Below, piece after piece: positions 35,303-45,570 of a stretch of DNA of 64,000 nt; the first letter of the stretch is position 1; each line of letters opens with the position of its first letter. The position numbers and the translations under genes were made by a program. Origin of the DNA: Alisma plantago-aquatica (lineage: Eukaryota; Streptophyta; Magnoliopsida; Alismatales; Alismataceae); assembly GCA_963693085.1 (NCBI GenBank), contig OY856410.1:887481835-887545834 (forward strand), written 5' to 3'. The notes under the pieces are model-generated. The model had not been told where the DNA came from. It did no database searches and was given only the letters and a program-made list of their open reading frames with translations.

Positions 35303-38300
35303 TTAGTCAAGGAAAATTCCTTTAGCATGGTCTTGACGTTTATAATATTCATCGGTGTTATCTTCAACATTTACACTTGGAAAACCAACTGAGAATGGAC
35401 TGGAATCATCATACTTTTCGTAGTATTCTTCTTCATTTATAGGATCTACAGTAAACTGTCTTTTTCCATTAAGAACGACAGACCAATTTTTATTTTCCGG
35501 GTCATCAATATAGAATACTTGTTTTGCTTGGTTTGCCATGATGAATGGCTCATCTTTGAAACCAATCTTTTCAAAATTCACCAATTTGAAACCCAACTCA
35601 TCCACTGAAACTCCTTTATTGTTGTCAACCCAATTACACCCAAATATAGGAACTCGAAAATTTGTATAGTCCATTTCCCATATGTCCTCAATGACGCCGT
35701 AATATGACATCTCAGCTTCGTGTGGTCTTTTATCTTTGGCACTAGCAAAATACAATGAACAAGCTTTAACAGTGACCCCACTATTTTGAACTACACTACT
35801 TTCATCTTGACGCTTTGTGTAATATGAAAATCCGTTAATGTCATAACCTTCATATGACATGACATCCATTTTTGGCTTAAAGGCGAGCCATTTTATGTTC
35901 TCAGCAACATTATTTGGTGATTCAGATAGTTGATTAAATACTTTCTCTTCAAACCACCTAATAAATGTTTGATTATGCTCTCTTGCAAGCCACATTGAAC
36001 TGGATCACAGATGATTTCTCTTGATAAGATCATTGTGTTCTGTGATGTAGCTACTAACTTCATCGATGTTGTGTAAAATATACAAATGTGCTTGTTCCCA
36101 CAACTCACGACTGATTCCTTTCACTCGTCCTCCCAGAGTTCCTTTGCCACAATAAGATCCAGTGTGATGGGAATTGTTTTGATCGCTACAAGTTTCATTG
36201 CAATTCAAAAAATCATTACAAAAGTCCATCACCTCCCTAGCCACGTAACCCTCAACAATACTCCCTTCAGGATGATAACGATTCCGAACATCACCTTTAA
36301 AAACACTCATGTAGCGTTCAAATGGATACATCCAGTGTAAGAAAATTGGACCCAACATCTTCACCTCCCTTGTAATATGTACTACAAGATGAACCATGAT
36401 ATCAAAAAATGAAGGAGGAAAGTACATTTCAAGCTGACACATGGTAACAATTACATCTTTCTGTAATTTATCGAGAGTATCAGGATGTATCACTTTGTTG
36501 CATATTTCATTGAAGAAGAAATAGAGTCTTGTGATTGCAAACCTTACATGCTTCGACAATATAGATCGAATAGCCACATGTAAAATTTGTTGCATTAAGG
36601 TGTGACAATTGTGAGATTTGAGACCTATCAGTTTCAGATCCTTCATTGATACCAATCTATGAATATTAGAAGAGTATCCTTGTGGAACATTAATATTATA
36701 CAAGAACTCACAGAAAGTCTTTTTCTCTTTCTTTGATAAAGTGTAACAAGCCGGTGGAAAATATGTGCGGCGACCCCTGATCTCCACTGATAATTCTTTT
36801 CAAATACCCATTAATTCTAAATCTTTTCTAGATTTGATGCCATCTTTAGTCTTTCCTGGTATGTTCAATAGCGTACCGATGATGCTATCACAAATATGTT
36901 TTTCAACATGCATGACGTCAATGCAGTGTCTAATTGACAAAGATCTCCAATAAGGAAGATCCCATAATATTGACCTCTTCTTGTATAGAGATTTGTCACA
37001 TGCGAGTGTATGACTACTTGAACTCTTTCCAAATTCATTAACAATATGTTTCACCCTATCATATACAACATGTCCTGGTATAGGTTTAGGAGGACTTCGT
37101 TCCTCAGTTGACCCATTAAAGGTTTTGTGTTGCCTTCGATAAGGATGCACTGGTGGGAGAAATCTCTGATGACCAAGATATACGATTTTACCACCATGTT
37201 TCAGTCTGATTGAATCAGTATTTTCCTCACAAACAGGACATGCTTTGTATCCTTTTATGCTATATCCAGACAAATTTCCATAAGCTAGAAAGTCATTAAT
37301 CATGCAAAATAGCATAGCACGCAAACTGAAGATCTCTTTACGTGAAGTATCATATGTCATAATACCTTCTTCCCATAGTTTCATTAGGTCATCAATTAGA
37401 GGTTGAAGGTAAACATCAATATCATTTCCAGGTTGCTTGGGCCCTGATATCAATGTTGACAACATCACATACTTATTTTTCATATACAACCAAGGAGGAA
37501 GATTGTATATAACAATCATAACATGCCACGTGCTATGTTGGCTGCTTAATGTACCATAGGGATTCATTCCATCTGTACAGAGTCCAAGTCTTAGGTTTCT
37601 TGGTTCTTTACCAAATTGAGGGTATAATAAATCAATTTTCTTCCATTGTGGTGAATCAGATGCATGTCGTAGGACACCATCATCATTGACCTTTAACTCC
37701 CCATGCCAAGACAAATTTTGTGCATCTTCTGTATTAGCAAATAAGCGTTGAAATCGTGGTATTATTGGTAGATACCACATCACCTTGGCAGGAGAGCCAT
37801 TTTTAGCCTTAGCTGAATTTGTAGTCTTATACCTTGGCGCACCACATTTTGGGCAATTTATCAAATTACTATAGTCCTTCTGAAATAACACATAATCATT
37901 TGGACATGCATGAATCTTCTTAACCTCCATTCCCATTGGGCACATTATTTTCTTTGCTTGATATGTTGAAATTGGAAGCTCGTTGCCTTCATGAAGAATT
38001 TCCTTTAACAAAGACAACAGTGAAGTGAAACTCTTATCGCTCCACTGGTTTTGAGCTTTAAGAGTGTATAATCGCATCACAACACTCAACCTCATGAACT
38101 TAGTACAACCCTTATATAATGGTTTTTCAGCATCATGGACAATGTTTGCAAATAAAGAAGGTGGATCAATGACATTGTCCTGAAAACTACGTAGCATCTC
38201 ATCAATCATATCATCCTAAATATGGTCATCTTGAATTGGTTCATCATTAACATTATCATCATTATCTATATCTTCTATGCCACAACTATTAGTATTGACA

Positions 38301-38557
38301 TTTTCTGCTCCATAATTTAATTTCTCTCCATGCCAATACCATTCATTATAACCTTGTATGATCCCATTGCATATGACATGATTCTTAATTTCCTCACCAG
38401 TATCAACTTTCAAATTGTTACAACAATTTCTACATGGACAATATAGCCTATCTGTAGGTAGTTTCCTATGTTCCTCAACAAATCTGATAAATTCATCACG
38501 ACCTTTGGCAAACTCTAGACTGCAACCGTTCTTGATAGACATCCAACTTTGATCCAT
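35303..38557 (-). pseudogene. TNP2-family CACTA transposase, broken by three in-frame stops
   Basis: One continuous frame of 1084 codons, read from ATG at 38557. The order is: a transposase-associated domain (residues 1-80, with the cysteine-rich LYCPCRNCCNN), the TNP2 core (LGLCTDGMNPYG near 37570, KYVMLSTLISGPKQPGNDID near 37460, then CPVCEENTDSIRLKHGGK), a DUF4218-like part (MYFPPSFFDIMVHLVVHI near 36400; HWMYPFERYMSVFK near 36320) and a DUF4216-like part (SYYGVIEDIWEMDY near 35690). It catalyses excision and integration of the element in the nucleus. Stops interrupt it at 38216-38218 (TAG), 36800-36802 (TGA) and 36005-36007 (TGA), with no frameshift. Both TGA codons sit where an arginine would fit, as expected from CGA turning into TGA. 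The start is fixed by MDQSWM, a usual N-terminus of the associated domain. It is likely inactive unless stops are spliced out. Confidence 0.93.
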
Positions 38558-39300
38558 TTTCTATATCACATTAAAATTAATTATAAAACTAATAGTTTAA
38601 TATTGATACTATAATAATCTGTAAGTTTTTATTGATAGAAAGTTAATTTTATACTATTTTATACTATAATATTGATACTAAAGTGTACCACCTATCCCAT
38701 TTTTGAATATTTAATCTCACTAGTAACTGTATAATGTATGTTTAGTTTTGAAGAAAATTTCAGCATCATTTCCCCTAAGTTCTCCAAGTACACCGATGTA
38801 AATGGCAAATAACCACTCACATATGTACCCAGAGAACAAATGGAGAAATCCTACTGAAATAATCTACAAAACTAAACATACATTATACATGTACATCCTA
38901 AGTGAGATTAAAATATCCAAAAATAGTCCCAAACCGGGGACTATCCAAAGTTTACTCCTAATGAGTAAATTTTGAACGAGTTTCTAAGTTAATATATAAA
39001 TGCATTATTTTCATATTTATATATTAAGTTAAACATCATGCATCAATCCTAAAGTGTCAATCTAGGAGTACACATGTCTAATCTAGTATTAATTTCTAAA
39101 ATTTATATAATGATTACATATGAAAAAAGACATGCATGTTTTTATTATTGGGTTATCAAATCATATAAAATGGAAAATACTTGTACAAATTAGCAAAGTA
39201 AGGCCGTTTCCAACAGTCCAAAGATTGAAATCATTATAATATTCAGAACTATTTGTGAACATTATAGCAAATATGATTAAAACATTTATGGCTCAAACAT
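38558..39300. other. Upstream region of the transposase gene
   Basis: AT-rich, about 740 bp, with no coding sequence. It separates the transposase start from the GC-rich block at 39360-39745. In En/Spm a GC-rich untranslated first exon is followed by an intron, so this may be mostly intron. No splice sites are assigned. Confidence 0.4.
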
Positions 39301-39307
39301 AAATAAG

Positions 39308-39356
39308 TTCCAGGTCCATCTCGGTCGACTAATTGTCGACCGAGATGGACCTGGAA
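39308..39356. repeat. Perfect 22-bp inverted repeat with 5-base loop
   Basis: Arms at 39308-39329 and 39335-39356 are perfectly complementary. They begin TTCCAGGTCC and end CTCGGTCGAC; the loop is TAATT. It contains the CGGTCGAC core of the subterminal palindromes and sits at the left edge of the right subterminal zone. Confidence 0.95.
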
Positions 39357-39745
39357 GCAGCAATGGCGGCGGGTGGGAATGAAGGGGAACAAGGAACGAA
39401 GGAAGCTCAAACTTACTTGGAAATGGCAGCGAGCTTCATGGAGGAAGAGAAGAACTTCACGGAGAGACGGCGACCTTCATGGAAGAGTGGAAGGCGGCGA
39501 CGGTGAGCTTCACGGCAACGAAGAGCTTCACGGCAACGAAAAGCTTCACGGCAACGACGGGCTTCGTGGAGGAAGAGTGAAGGCGGCGACGACGAGCTTC
39601 ACGATCCTCTTCGCAGCGACAACGAGCTTCACGATCCTCTTGGCGGCGTGGAGAGGCGGAAATGGCTTCACGGAGAATCGTTTGCGGCAACGGAGAAATG
39701 ACAAAGTGAAACGGGGTTTCGCGGCGCCGCGGGAGAGAGATTAAA
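39357..39745 (-). promoter_or_regulatory. GC- and CpG-rich block upstream of the CACTA transposase
   Basis: About 390 bp with many CpG sites, unlike the AT-rich rest. It contains repeats of GAGCTTCACGGCAACG at 39509, 39527 and 39545 and more distant copies around them. It ends near GCGGCGCCGCGGG (39720-39733). In En/Spm a GC-rich first exon and upstream region control expression through methylation, and this block is in the matching place. Open frames through it are artefacts of base composition. Confidence 0.55.
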
Positions 39746-39784
39746 AAGAGAAAAGGGTTTCTTGGGAGGAAGAAAGACTAAAAT

Positions 39785-40440
39785 TTCGGCTTTTTGCACG
39801 GAGCGAAAAACTATAGTGTCGGTTTACAACCATAACCCGACTCTACAGATAAACGGTGCCCATGTCAGGTTGTTTAATAACAATCAAACGCAAACTTGGT
39901 CGACGAATTTGTCGACCGAAAAGACCTATAGGGTCGGTTATTAGGTAAAATCGACGCTACAAGTGCTAATACGAAGAAATCTGGCTCGTTTTGGTCGACG
40001 ATTTGTCGACTGAGAAGGAGAAAGATTTCCTTCGTACAAGCACCTCTAGGGTCAGTTTTTTCGTATAACCGACCCTAAGGTGCTTATACATGTGTGAAAA
40101 ACTAAACTGAATATTGTCGGTCGACAATATTGTCGATCGAGACCCCCTATAGGGTCGGTTATTAGAAAAACCGACCCTAGAGGTGCTTCTAAGAAAGAAA
40201 TCTAGCTTCATTCGGTCGACAAATTCGTCGACCGAATGTGTGTCGATCGACAAATTTGTCGACCAAAGATGCGTAAAAATATGGATCAAAAATTCATGTC
40301 GGTCGACAATAATTGTCGACCGGGGAGAGTTTTAGAGTCGGTTATAAAGGAAAAACCGACCATATAGGTGCTTATACATGTGAAATCTGCCTCTATCTCG
40401 GTCGACAAATTCGTCGACCGAGGATCTCTAAAGTGCTTCC
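39785..40440. repeat. CACTA right subterminal palindrome array, part 1
   Basis: This holds about seven palindromes built on GTCGACAAATTTGTCGAC or variants (39898, 39992, 40118, 40214, 40246, 40298, 40399). Between them are several GGTCGGTTAT...AAACCGACC hairpins (for example 40152-40182). The motifs match the left subterminal array. Confidence 0.88.
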
Positions 40441-40442
40441 AA

Positions 40443-40670
40443 AACCCTAATAATGATGTTATGTGAAACTTTAATATATGCTGATGTCGTATGAAACCCT
40501 AATATGGGATAATGTTATGTGAAACCCTTATATGGAATGATGTTATGTGAAACCCTAATATGTAAATGTTATGTGAAACCTTAATATAGGGTGGTGTTGT
40601 GTAAAAACCCTAATATGGGATAATGTTATGTGAAATTTCAATATGGGATGATGATATGTGAAACCCTAAT
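40443..40670. repeat. Minisatellite, unit about 29 bp, eight copies
   Basis: Units read roughly GTGAAACCCTAATATGGGA plus TAATGTTAT. Spacing varies from 25 to 31 bp. It lies between two palindrome blocks within the CACTA element. The embedded AAACCCTAA is not a telomere array, as it occurs once per unit. Confidence 0.8.
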
Positions 40671-40999
40671 TGATAAAGATGGGAAACTCTAACCCTAATG
40701 AGGGAATAGAGATGTTATTTTTGTATTGCATGATGTTGATATGAAATTGATATGGTTGATATGAAATTGAGATGATTGTGTAACAAATATCCTGAATACC
40801 TTGGTCAGATGACCTGAAGGTAATAGTTACCTGATAAGTGATAACCATGTTTAGTGATGAACTAAGGGTTTGAATACCCAGAATCAGCAAATGTGATGAT
40901 GGTGTAATTGAGGGATGTGAATTCCCAACAATGAGACAAAAGATTGAGATCCCAATGCTTTATAACATTTTGAAAAGTACTAAACTCTATTCAAAAATT

Positions 41000-41135
41000 A
41001 TGTCGGTCGACTATTTGTCGACCGAAAGAGCTCTAGGGTCGGTTATAAGGAAAAAACCGACCCTAAAGTCATCCTCGGTCGACAATATTGTCGACTGAAT
41101 TTGTCTCGGTCGATAATATTTTCAATCGAGATTAA
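41000..41135. repeat. CACTA right subterminal palindrome array, part 2
   Basis: Palindromes at about 41001, 41074 and 41105 with one GGTCGG...CCGACC hairpin between (41037-41064). This block lies downstream of the third CACTA frame (42595-41399, minus), showing that the frame is enclosed by the element's own motifs. Confidence 0.85.
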
Positions 41136-41398
41136 CCCTGTTTCAATGTTTTAAATTAAGTACCGAGTGTGTGTGTATGCGATTAACCAAGTGATGCTTT
41201 GTCAAATTTAGCCATAATTTATTTTTCAATCATTTGAAATAACAATATTCTTAAATAACATGTATATGTCCAAATGAAGCCATGGAAAACACTTTTATTC
41301 ATAACAATTTAATACCCATACACTTTATAAGATGAAACATGACATACTTGCTTTATAAAAAGATATACATTACATCATTAAAAAGATATCTCATAATC

Positions 41399-42595
41399 TC
41401 ACTGGAAAGACCGAAGGATTACATCAATGTCTGGGTCTTTTCCAAGAAAGGGCTCAACTCCATAATATTTGACCAGTGTCTGCCACTCCAAGGCACCTGT
41501 CATGGTTAAGGCATAAGCCTCCAAGAAGGTGGGAACACGATCAAAGCGAAAGTTGGCAGCAATGTCTTGAAGTTGAATTGGGGAAAACTGAGTATGTGCG
41601 AGATCAGGAGATGGTGGAGGTGGAATTTGATAGTAGTTGTAGGAAGGATTGTATGGATTTATCATGCCACGATTAAGGGAATAGGGATATTCATCAGGTT
41701 GGTTAGGAGAGAGAGCTTGCATCCTTTGGTTTAAATAAGTCATTACATGGTGATTATAATCCAATTGATTACTTAGGTGATATTGGGAGCCAGCAATGTA
41801 TGTCAAGGTATTTGTAATTGGATCATGGGGTAGGTTGGTAGGAGGAGGTGGTGGAGGTATGTCTTGGTTGGATGTATCCCCTTCAGTCCTAGCCCTTTTG
41901 TGGCCAAAGTCGATTCCCATCTTTTCCACAGTATTTTTACTTATCTTTTGGGGCTTTCTATCCCATGTGTAACCTAAGTCATCCTCAATATTCTTCTTAA
42001 GAAAATGTTGAGTGATTTGGCATACAAAGTCAGCATAAGGTGGATTGCCAGAAAACTCAAGCATATTCTTAAGGATGATACGAATAAAGTTTATGGGAAT
42101 ACCATTGAGAATGACATAGATAAGGTACATACGAAAGGTGGGTACTTCAGATTTGTTTGCTCTAGGATGGATATTGGTGGAAACAATGAGATTTATGATC
42201 CTAGCTTTAGGTTTTAAATTTATGGCATAATAGGTACCCCTATCCTCATGACAAGTCGTATTTGATTGAAAGATGGCTCTTTTGACATCACTAAGGCTAG
42301 TTGCAGTGTCATCTTGGGAGAGTTTGTTGAGTGGATTTCCTCTAGTGAGATCAATAAAATTTTTATATTCTTCTATATCTATGTCAAGCATATCAAGAAT
42401 ACCCTCCTCAGTAAAATGGAATCCATACCCACCAACCATAGAGGAGAAGGAATCATGTTCAGGATGTTCAGCTAAATTGGCATAGAATTCATTAACTACT
42501 TTGGAGGAGTAGGAATGGAAGGAGGGATTTAGAAAATCAGTCAAATATTGCACCTCGAAAAGTTCCTCCAAATCGATAATGCTTTGGAAGTCCAT
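41399..42595 (-). CDS. Third CACTA open frame, 'Transposase_32'-like plant protein
   Basis: An intact frame of 398 codons. Residues 30-215 resemble the plant 'putative transposon protein' domain (Transposase_32, PF20167): VVNEFYANLAEHPEHD, YGFHFTEEGILDMLDID, a YYAINLKPKARIINLIVSTN block, then the FRMYLIYVILNGIPINFIRI segment. After residue 230 there is a basic patch (GHKRARTEG), a PPPPPPP run and a low-complexity, Tyr/Asn/Pro-rich tail. Its biochemical role is unknown; this domain family is found around plant transposons and retroelements. The same frame continues upstream to about 42780 (SSTRGKKQVVGRKGR), but a TAA near 42630 separates that part, so the true start may be further out and lost. 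It sits inside the CACTA element, between palindrome arrays. Its open state, unlike the broken transposase, is notable. Not an intact host gene as far as I can judge. Confidence 0.65.
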   Translation of the reverse strand: MDFQSIIDLEELFEVQYLTDFLNPSFHSYSSKVVNEFYANLAEHPEHDSFSSMVGGYGFHFTEEGILDMLDIDIEEYKNFIDLTRGNPLNKLSQDDTATSLSDVKRAIFQSNTTCHEDRGTYYAINLKPKARIINLIVSTNIHPRANKSEVPTFRMYLIYVILNGIPINFIRIILKNMLEFSGNPPYADFVCQITQHFLKKNIEDDLGYTWDRKPQKISKNTVEKMGIDFGHKRARTEGDTSNQDIPPPPPPTNLPHDPITNTLTYIAGSQYHLSNQLDYNHHVMTYLNQRMQALSPNQPDEYPYSLNRGMINPYNPSYNYYQIPPPPSPDLAHTQFSPIQLQDIAANFRFDRVPTFLEAYALTMTGALEWQTLVKYYGVEPFLGKDPDIDVILRSFQ

Positions 42596-42919
42596 GACGT
42601 CGACTGGCTGTCGTGGAAGAGGAGTTTTTTACGAGAGCCTGAGGTAGCGGTCGCCTGCAGCTGCGTCGATGAAAGGGACGTCGTTGATGAACGGCAGCAT
42701 TGAAGAGACTGTCCTTCCTTTCCTACCTACAACTTGCTTCTTTCCACGCGTAGATGATGAAGCCGTATCGTTGCTTTGAAATGGAGAAATAGCAAGCAAG
42801 AATTGGATGTAGAGAAGTTAAAGATTTTCACAAGAATACACTAGAGAGGAGCTAGAGAAGTGAGAATGTGAAGGTGTGAAGAAATTGATCATTTTGGGTG
42901 CTATTTATAGCAAAACAGA

Positions 42920-43975
42920 GTCAATTTTGGTCGACAATTTGTCGACCGACGCCCGAAACGGTCGTTTTCTGGACCGTTCTCCTGGTCGGCCAACGGTCGT
43001 ATTTATAGTCGTTACGACGGTTGAAATTCCAGCCGTTACGATGGTTGATTTTTTTAGCCATTACGACGGTTGATTTTTTAGCCGTTACGACGGTTGATTT
43101 TCTAGTCGTTCCTCGGTCGACAAATTCGTCGATCGATATGTTGCGGTCAACAATTCGTCGACCGAGATTGAGCCAGATTTCATTCGCTTAAGTACCTCTG
43201 GGGTCGGTTTTAGGAAAAAAACGACCCTAAAGGTACTTATTCATGTGTGAAATACTAAGCTGGATCCTAGTTTATCTCGGTCGATAATATTGTCGACCGA
43301 ATGGACTTCTAAGGTCGGTTATAAAGAAAATACCGACCGTAAAAGTTGCTTATACACTTGAAAACTGACTCCTAATCGGTCGACAAATTTGTCGACCGAG
43401 AAATGCTATAAGGTTGGTTATAAGTGCAAATCCGACGCTAGAGGTGCTTATACATGCGTGAACTATATGGATCCAGAATAGATATCGGTCGACAAATTTG
43501 TCGATCGAGAAAGAGCCAGATTTTCTTCACATAAGTACCTCTAGGGTCGGTTTTAAGGAAAAAACCGACCTTAGAGGTACTTATCGGTCGACGAATTTGT
43601 ATACCGAGTGAGTCGGTCAAAATATTGGTCGACCGAGGAAGGCTCTAAGGTCGGTTATAAGTGCAAATCCAACGCTTATACATGAGTGAACTATCTGGAT
43701 CCAGAATAGATATCAGTGGACGAATTTGTCGACCGAGAAGGCCTTTAAGGTCGGTTTTGTAAGAATAACCGACCTTAGAGGTGCTGAACCGAGGAGGACT
43801 GTAAGGTCGGTTATAAAGAAAAATCGACCCTATAGGTGCTTGTATACGTGAAATTCAGCTCTTATTCGGTTGACGAATTTGTCGAACGAGGAGCCCTTTA
43901 GGGTCGGTTATAAGGTAAAACTGATGCTATAGATCAAGGCGCGAAACCAAAATCAAGCAAATTTTTGCCACCGAA
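42920..43975. repeat. CACTA right subterminal palindrome array, part 3
   Basis: A dozen or more GTCGAC-type palindromes (for example 42930, 43112, 43145, 43277, 43378, 43485, 43586, 43713, 43868), alternating with GGTCGG...CCGACC hairpins and CTTATACATG-type linkers. It continues into the 112-bp repeats at 44028. Confidence 0.88.
43009..43112. repeat. Minisatellite, unit 24-25 bp, about four copies
   Basis: Units read GCCGTTACGACGGTTGATT plus TTTTA. Each contains the partly self-complementary CCGTTACGACGG. Confidence 0.85.
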
Positions 43976-44027
43976 AAAATTGTCTATAAGATCGCTTATT
44001 TTAGAAAAACCGACCCTATAGAGATGT

Positions 44028-44370
44028 ACTACAAGGTCGGTTATTTTAAAAAAAGCGACTCAAAAGGTCTTAAGTGGTGCCCGCATTTTTTATAGACATA
44101 TAAGGTCAGTTATTTGGAAAACCGACCCTATAGAGATACACTACAAGGTCGGTTATTTTAAGAAAAGCGACCCAAGAGGTCTTAAGTGGTGCCCGCATTT
44201 TTTATAGACATATAAGGTCGGTTATTTGGAAAATCGACCCTATAGAGTTACACTACAAGGTCGGTTTATTTAAAAAAACTGACCTAAGAGGTCTTAAGTG
44301 GTGTCCGCATTTTTTTTAGACATATAAAGTCGGTTATTTGGTAAAACCGACCCTACATGTAGTGATGTTA
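44028..44370. repeat. 112-bp tandem repeat, three copies, at the CACTA right end
   Basis: Units start at 44028, 44140 and 44252 with ACTACAAGGTCGG. Each holds a GGTCGGTTATTT...AACCGACCC hairpin and the string TTAAGTGGTGCCCGCATTTT (last copy with a change). The array ends about 20 bp before the terminal inverted repeat. It has no coding capacity. Confidence 0.92.
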
Positions 44371-44374
44371 TAAC

Positions 44375-44391
44375 CCATTTCTGTACTAGTG
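44375..44391. repeat. CACTA right terminal inverted repeat
   Basis: CCATTTCTGTACTAGTG, inverse of the left end with one mismatch, followed by the TCT target duplicate. Confidence 0.93.
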
Positions 44392-44418
44392 TCTGGTTCT
44401 GTATTTTCCAAAATGTCT

Positions 44419-45570
44419 ACCTTGTTGACCATTATTAAGATGAGACGATGCTCTATCTTCTCTCAGAGAAGGAGAAAGGTTCACTCACTATCTCTATAAA
44501 TGGGTTGGCTATCCTAATTTAAAATAGAAACTAAGAAGTCTCTCATTTCACTTATCTATTGTTGATAGCCTCTAGTCCTTAATATCATAGCCAATGCTAA
44601 TGCTAGACTCTATAAACGATGGCAGAGGGGGAAATTCTTATAGTGACTAGGGGGAGTACCTAGGGCTCGAGTTTGGTTTGGAGTATTTCTCAACCCAAAG
44701 ATGACTAAAAGGAATATAGACACGTGATATGAGACCACCCTCTTTCTATAGTCTTCCGCCGTAGTTAGGTCAAATTCATAACTAGAAATGTAGAACACAT
44801 GCTAGGTGGAAGCCATGCCTTTTTTAGGTTTTCTGGGTGGATTTGAAGGTCATGTGGTTGACTGGTCAATATAGAAGGCACTATAAATGTATGGCACATA
44901 TTGACCACATGCCCCTCCTTCTAGAGGCTTCATGTCATAGATATTTGTCACTTGGTAGGTGTGGAGTAGGCGGGAAAGGTAGGTCATACTAAGGGTAGGA
45001 GCCCTACTTTTAGAGTTTTTTGGGACCATTGAATCGATGCAATGTTTGTGATGGAATCCTCACTCTAAAGGGTGCATGTTCCACATATGCATCCCACTTG
45101 AACTAGGATTTCATGGCTCTTTCTAGAATTTATGTTTTAAGGTTGACAAAATATTAGGGCAGGAAAAGGGGAGCATCCAACAAGTGGACACCATTCATTG
45201 AGTGTCATATTTCTAGCTCTATCTAGTCTCTATTTATGCTAAAAAAATTTGCGGATGAGGGCTCGTATGGGTAGACTTGAATTATAAGGAATGTGGGATA
45301 TGTTATTTATATACTCAATTTAGGTAAAATTGAATTATATAAATATGATGCTTGGTTTGTTAAGTAATTCCTTAATTGTATAATGATTGAATAACATGGG
45401 TTTGAACCATGGCCTAAGTAAGACCAAATCAATTGGTTGCCTTCCAAATAATTCTTTGTGGCAAAAAATGAAAGCAATTCATATATGAATAAATATTATT
45501 GGCTTTGTGAATCACTGGATAGTAGAAATATAAGATGATATGCATGTTCTCAAAAGTAAAGAAAATATTT
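44419..45570. repeat. Tandem duplication, copy B, right part
   Basis: This resumes copy B after the nested insertions, starting ACCTTGTTGACCATTATTA, which pairs with 26690 onward. It matches copy A up to its end, then continues past it into sequence shared with 48150-48510. No coding region is supported. Confidence 0.72.

Larger units (their letters stand above)
31164..44391 (-). mobile_element. CACTA (En/Spm) DNA transposon, 13.2 kb
   Basis: The ends are CACTAGTACAGGAATGG (31164-31180) and its inverse with one mismatch (44375-44391). The 3-bp target duplication TCT is perfect (31161-31163 and 44392-44394). Both subterminal regions hold dense palindromic motifs. The genes run on the minus strand: a TNP2-type transposase (38557-35303), then a second gene with a Ulp1-like region (35179-32042). 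A third frame (42595-41399) lies in the right subterminal zone. Superfamily membership is certain from ends, target size and domains. The transposase has stops, so this copy is probably non-autonomous now. It is inserted in a solo-LTR-like sequence, making it the youngest layer of that nest. Confidence 0.95.
28970..44412. mobile_element. Solo-LTR-like insertion in copy B, itself split by the CACTA element
   Basis: The insertion is bounded by the direct repeat ATGTCT (28964-28969 and 44413-44418), which occurs once at the matching place in copy A (26684-26689). Taking out the CACTA element leaves about 2.2 kb that starts TGGTAAGG and ends TTTTCCAAA. It has no coding sequence, a TATA box at 30589-30597 and inner palindromic motifs, so a solo LTR is the best reading. 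The usual CA end is not exact. The family is not identified. Confidence 0.7.

Noticed and set aside
39373..39744. A 123-codon frame rich in Arg and Gly
   Set aside because: It is produced by the CpG-rich repeated block upstream of the transposase; there is no domain, and the strand is opposite to the element's genes.
40443..40670. Interstitial telomere repeat
   Set aside because: AAACCCTAA occurs once per 29-bp unit and is not in head-to-tail 7-bp tandem.
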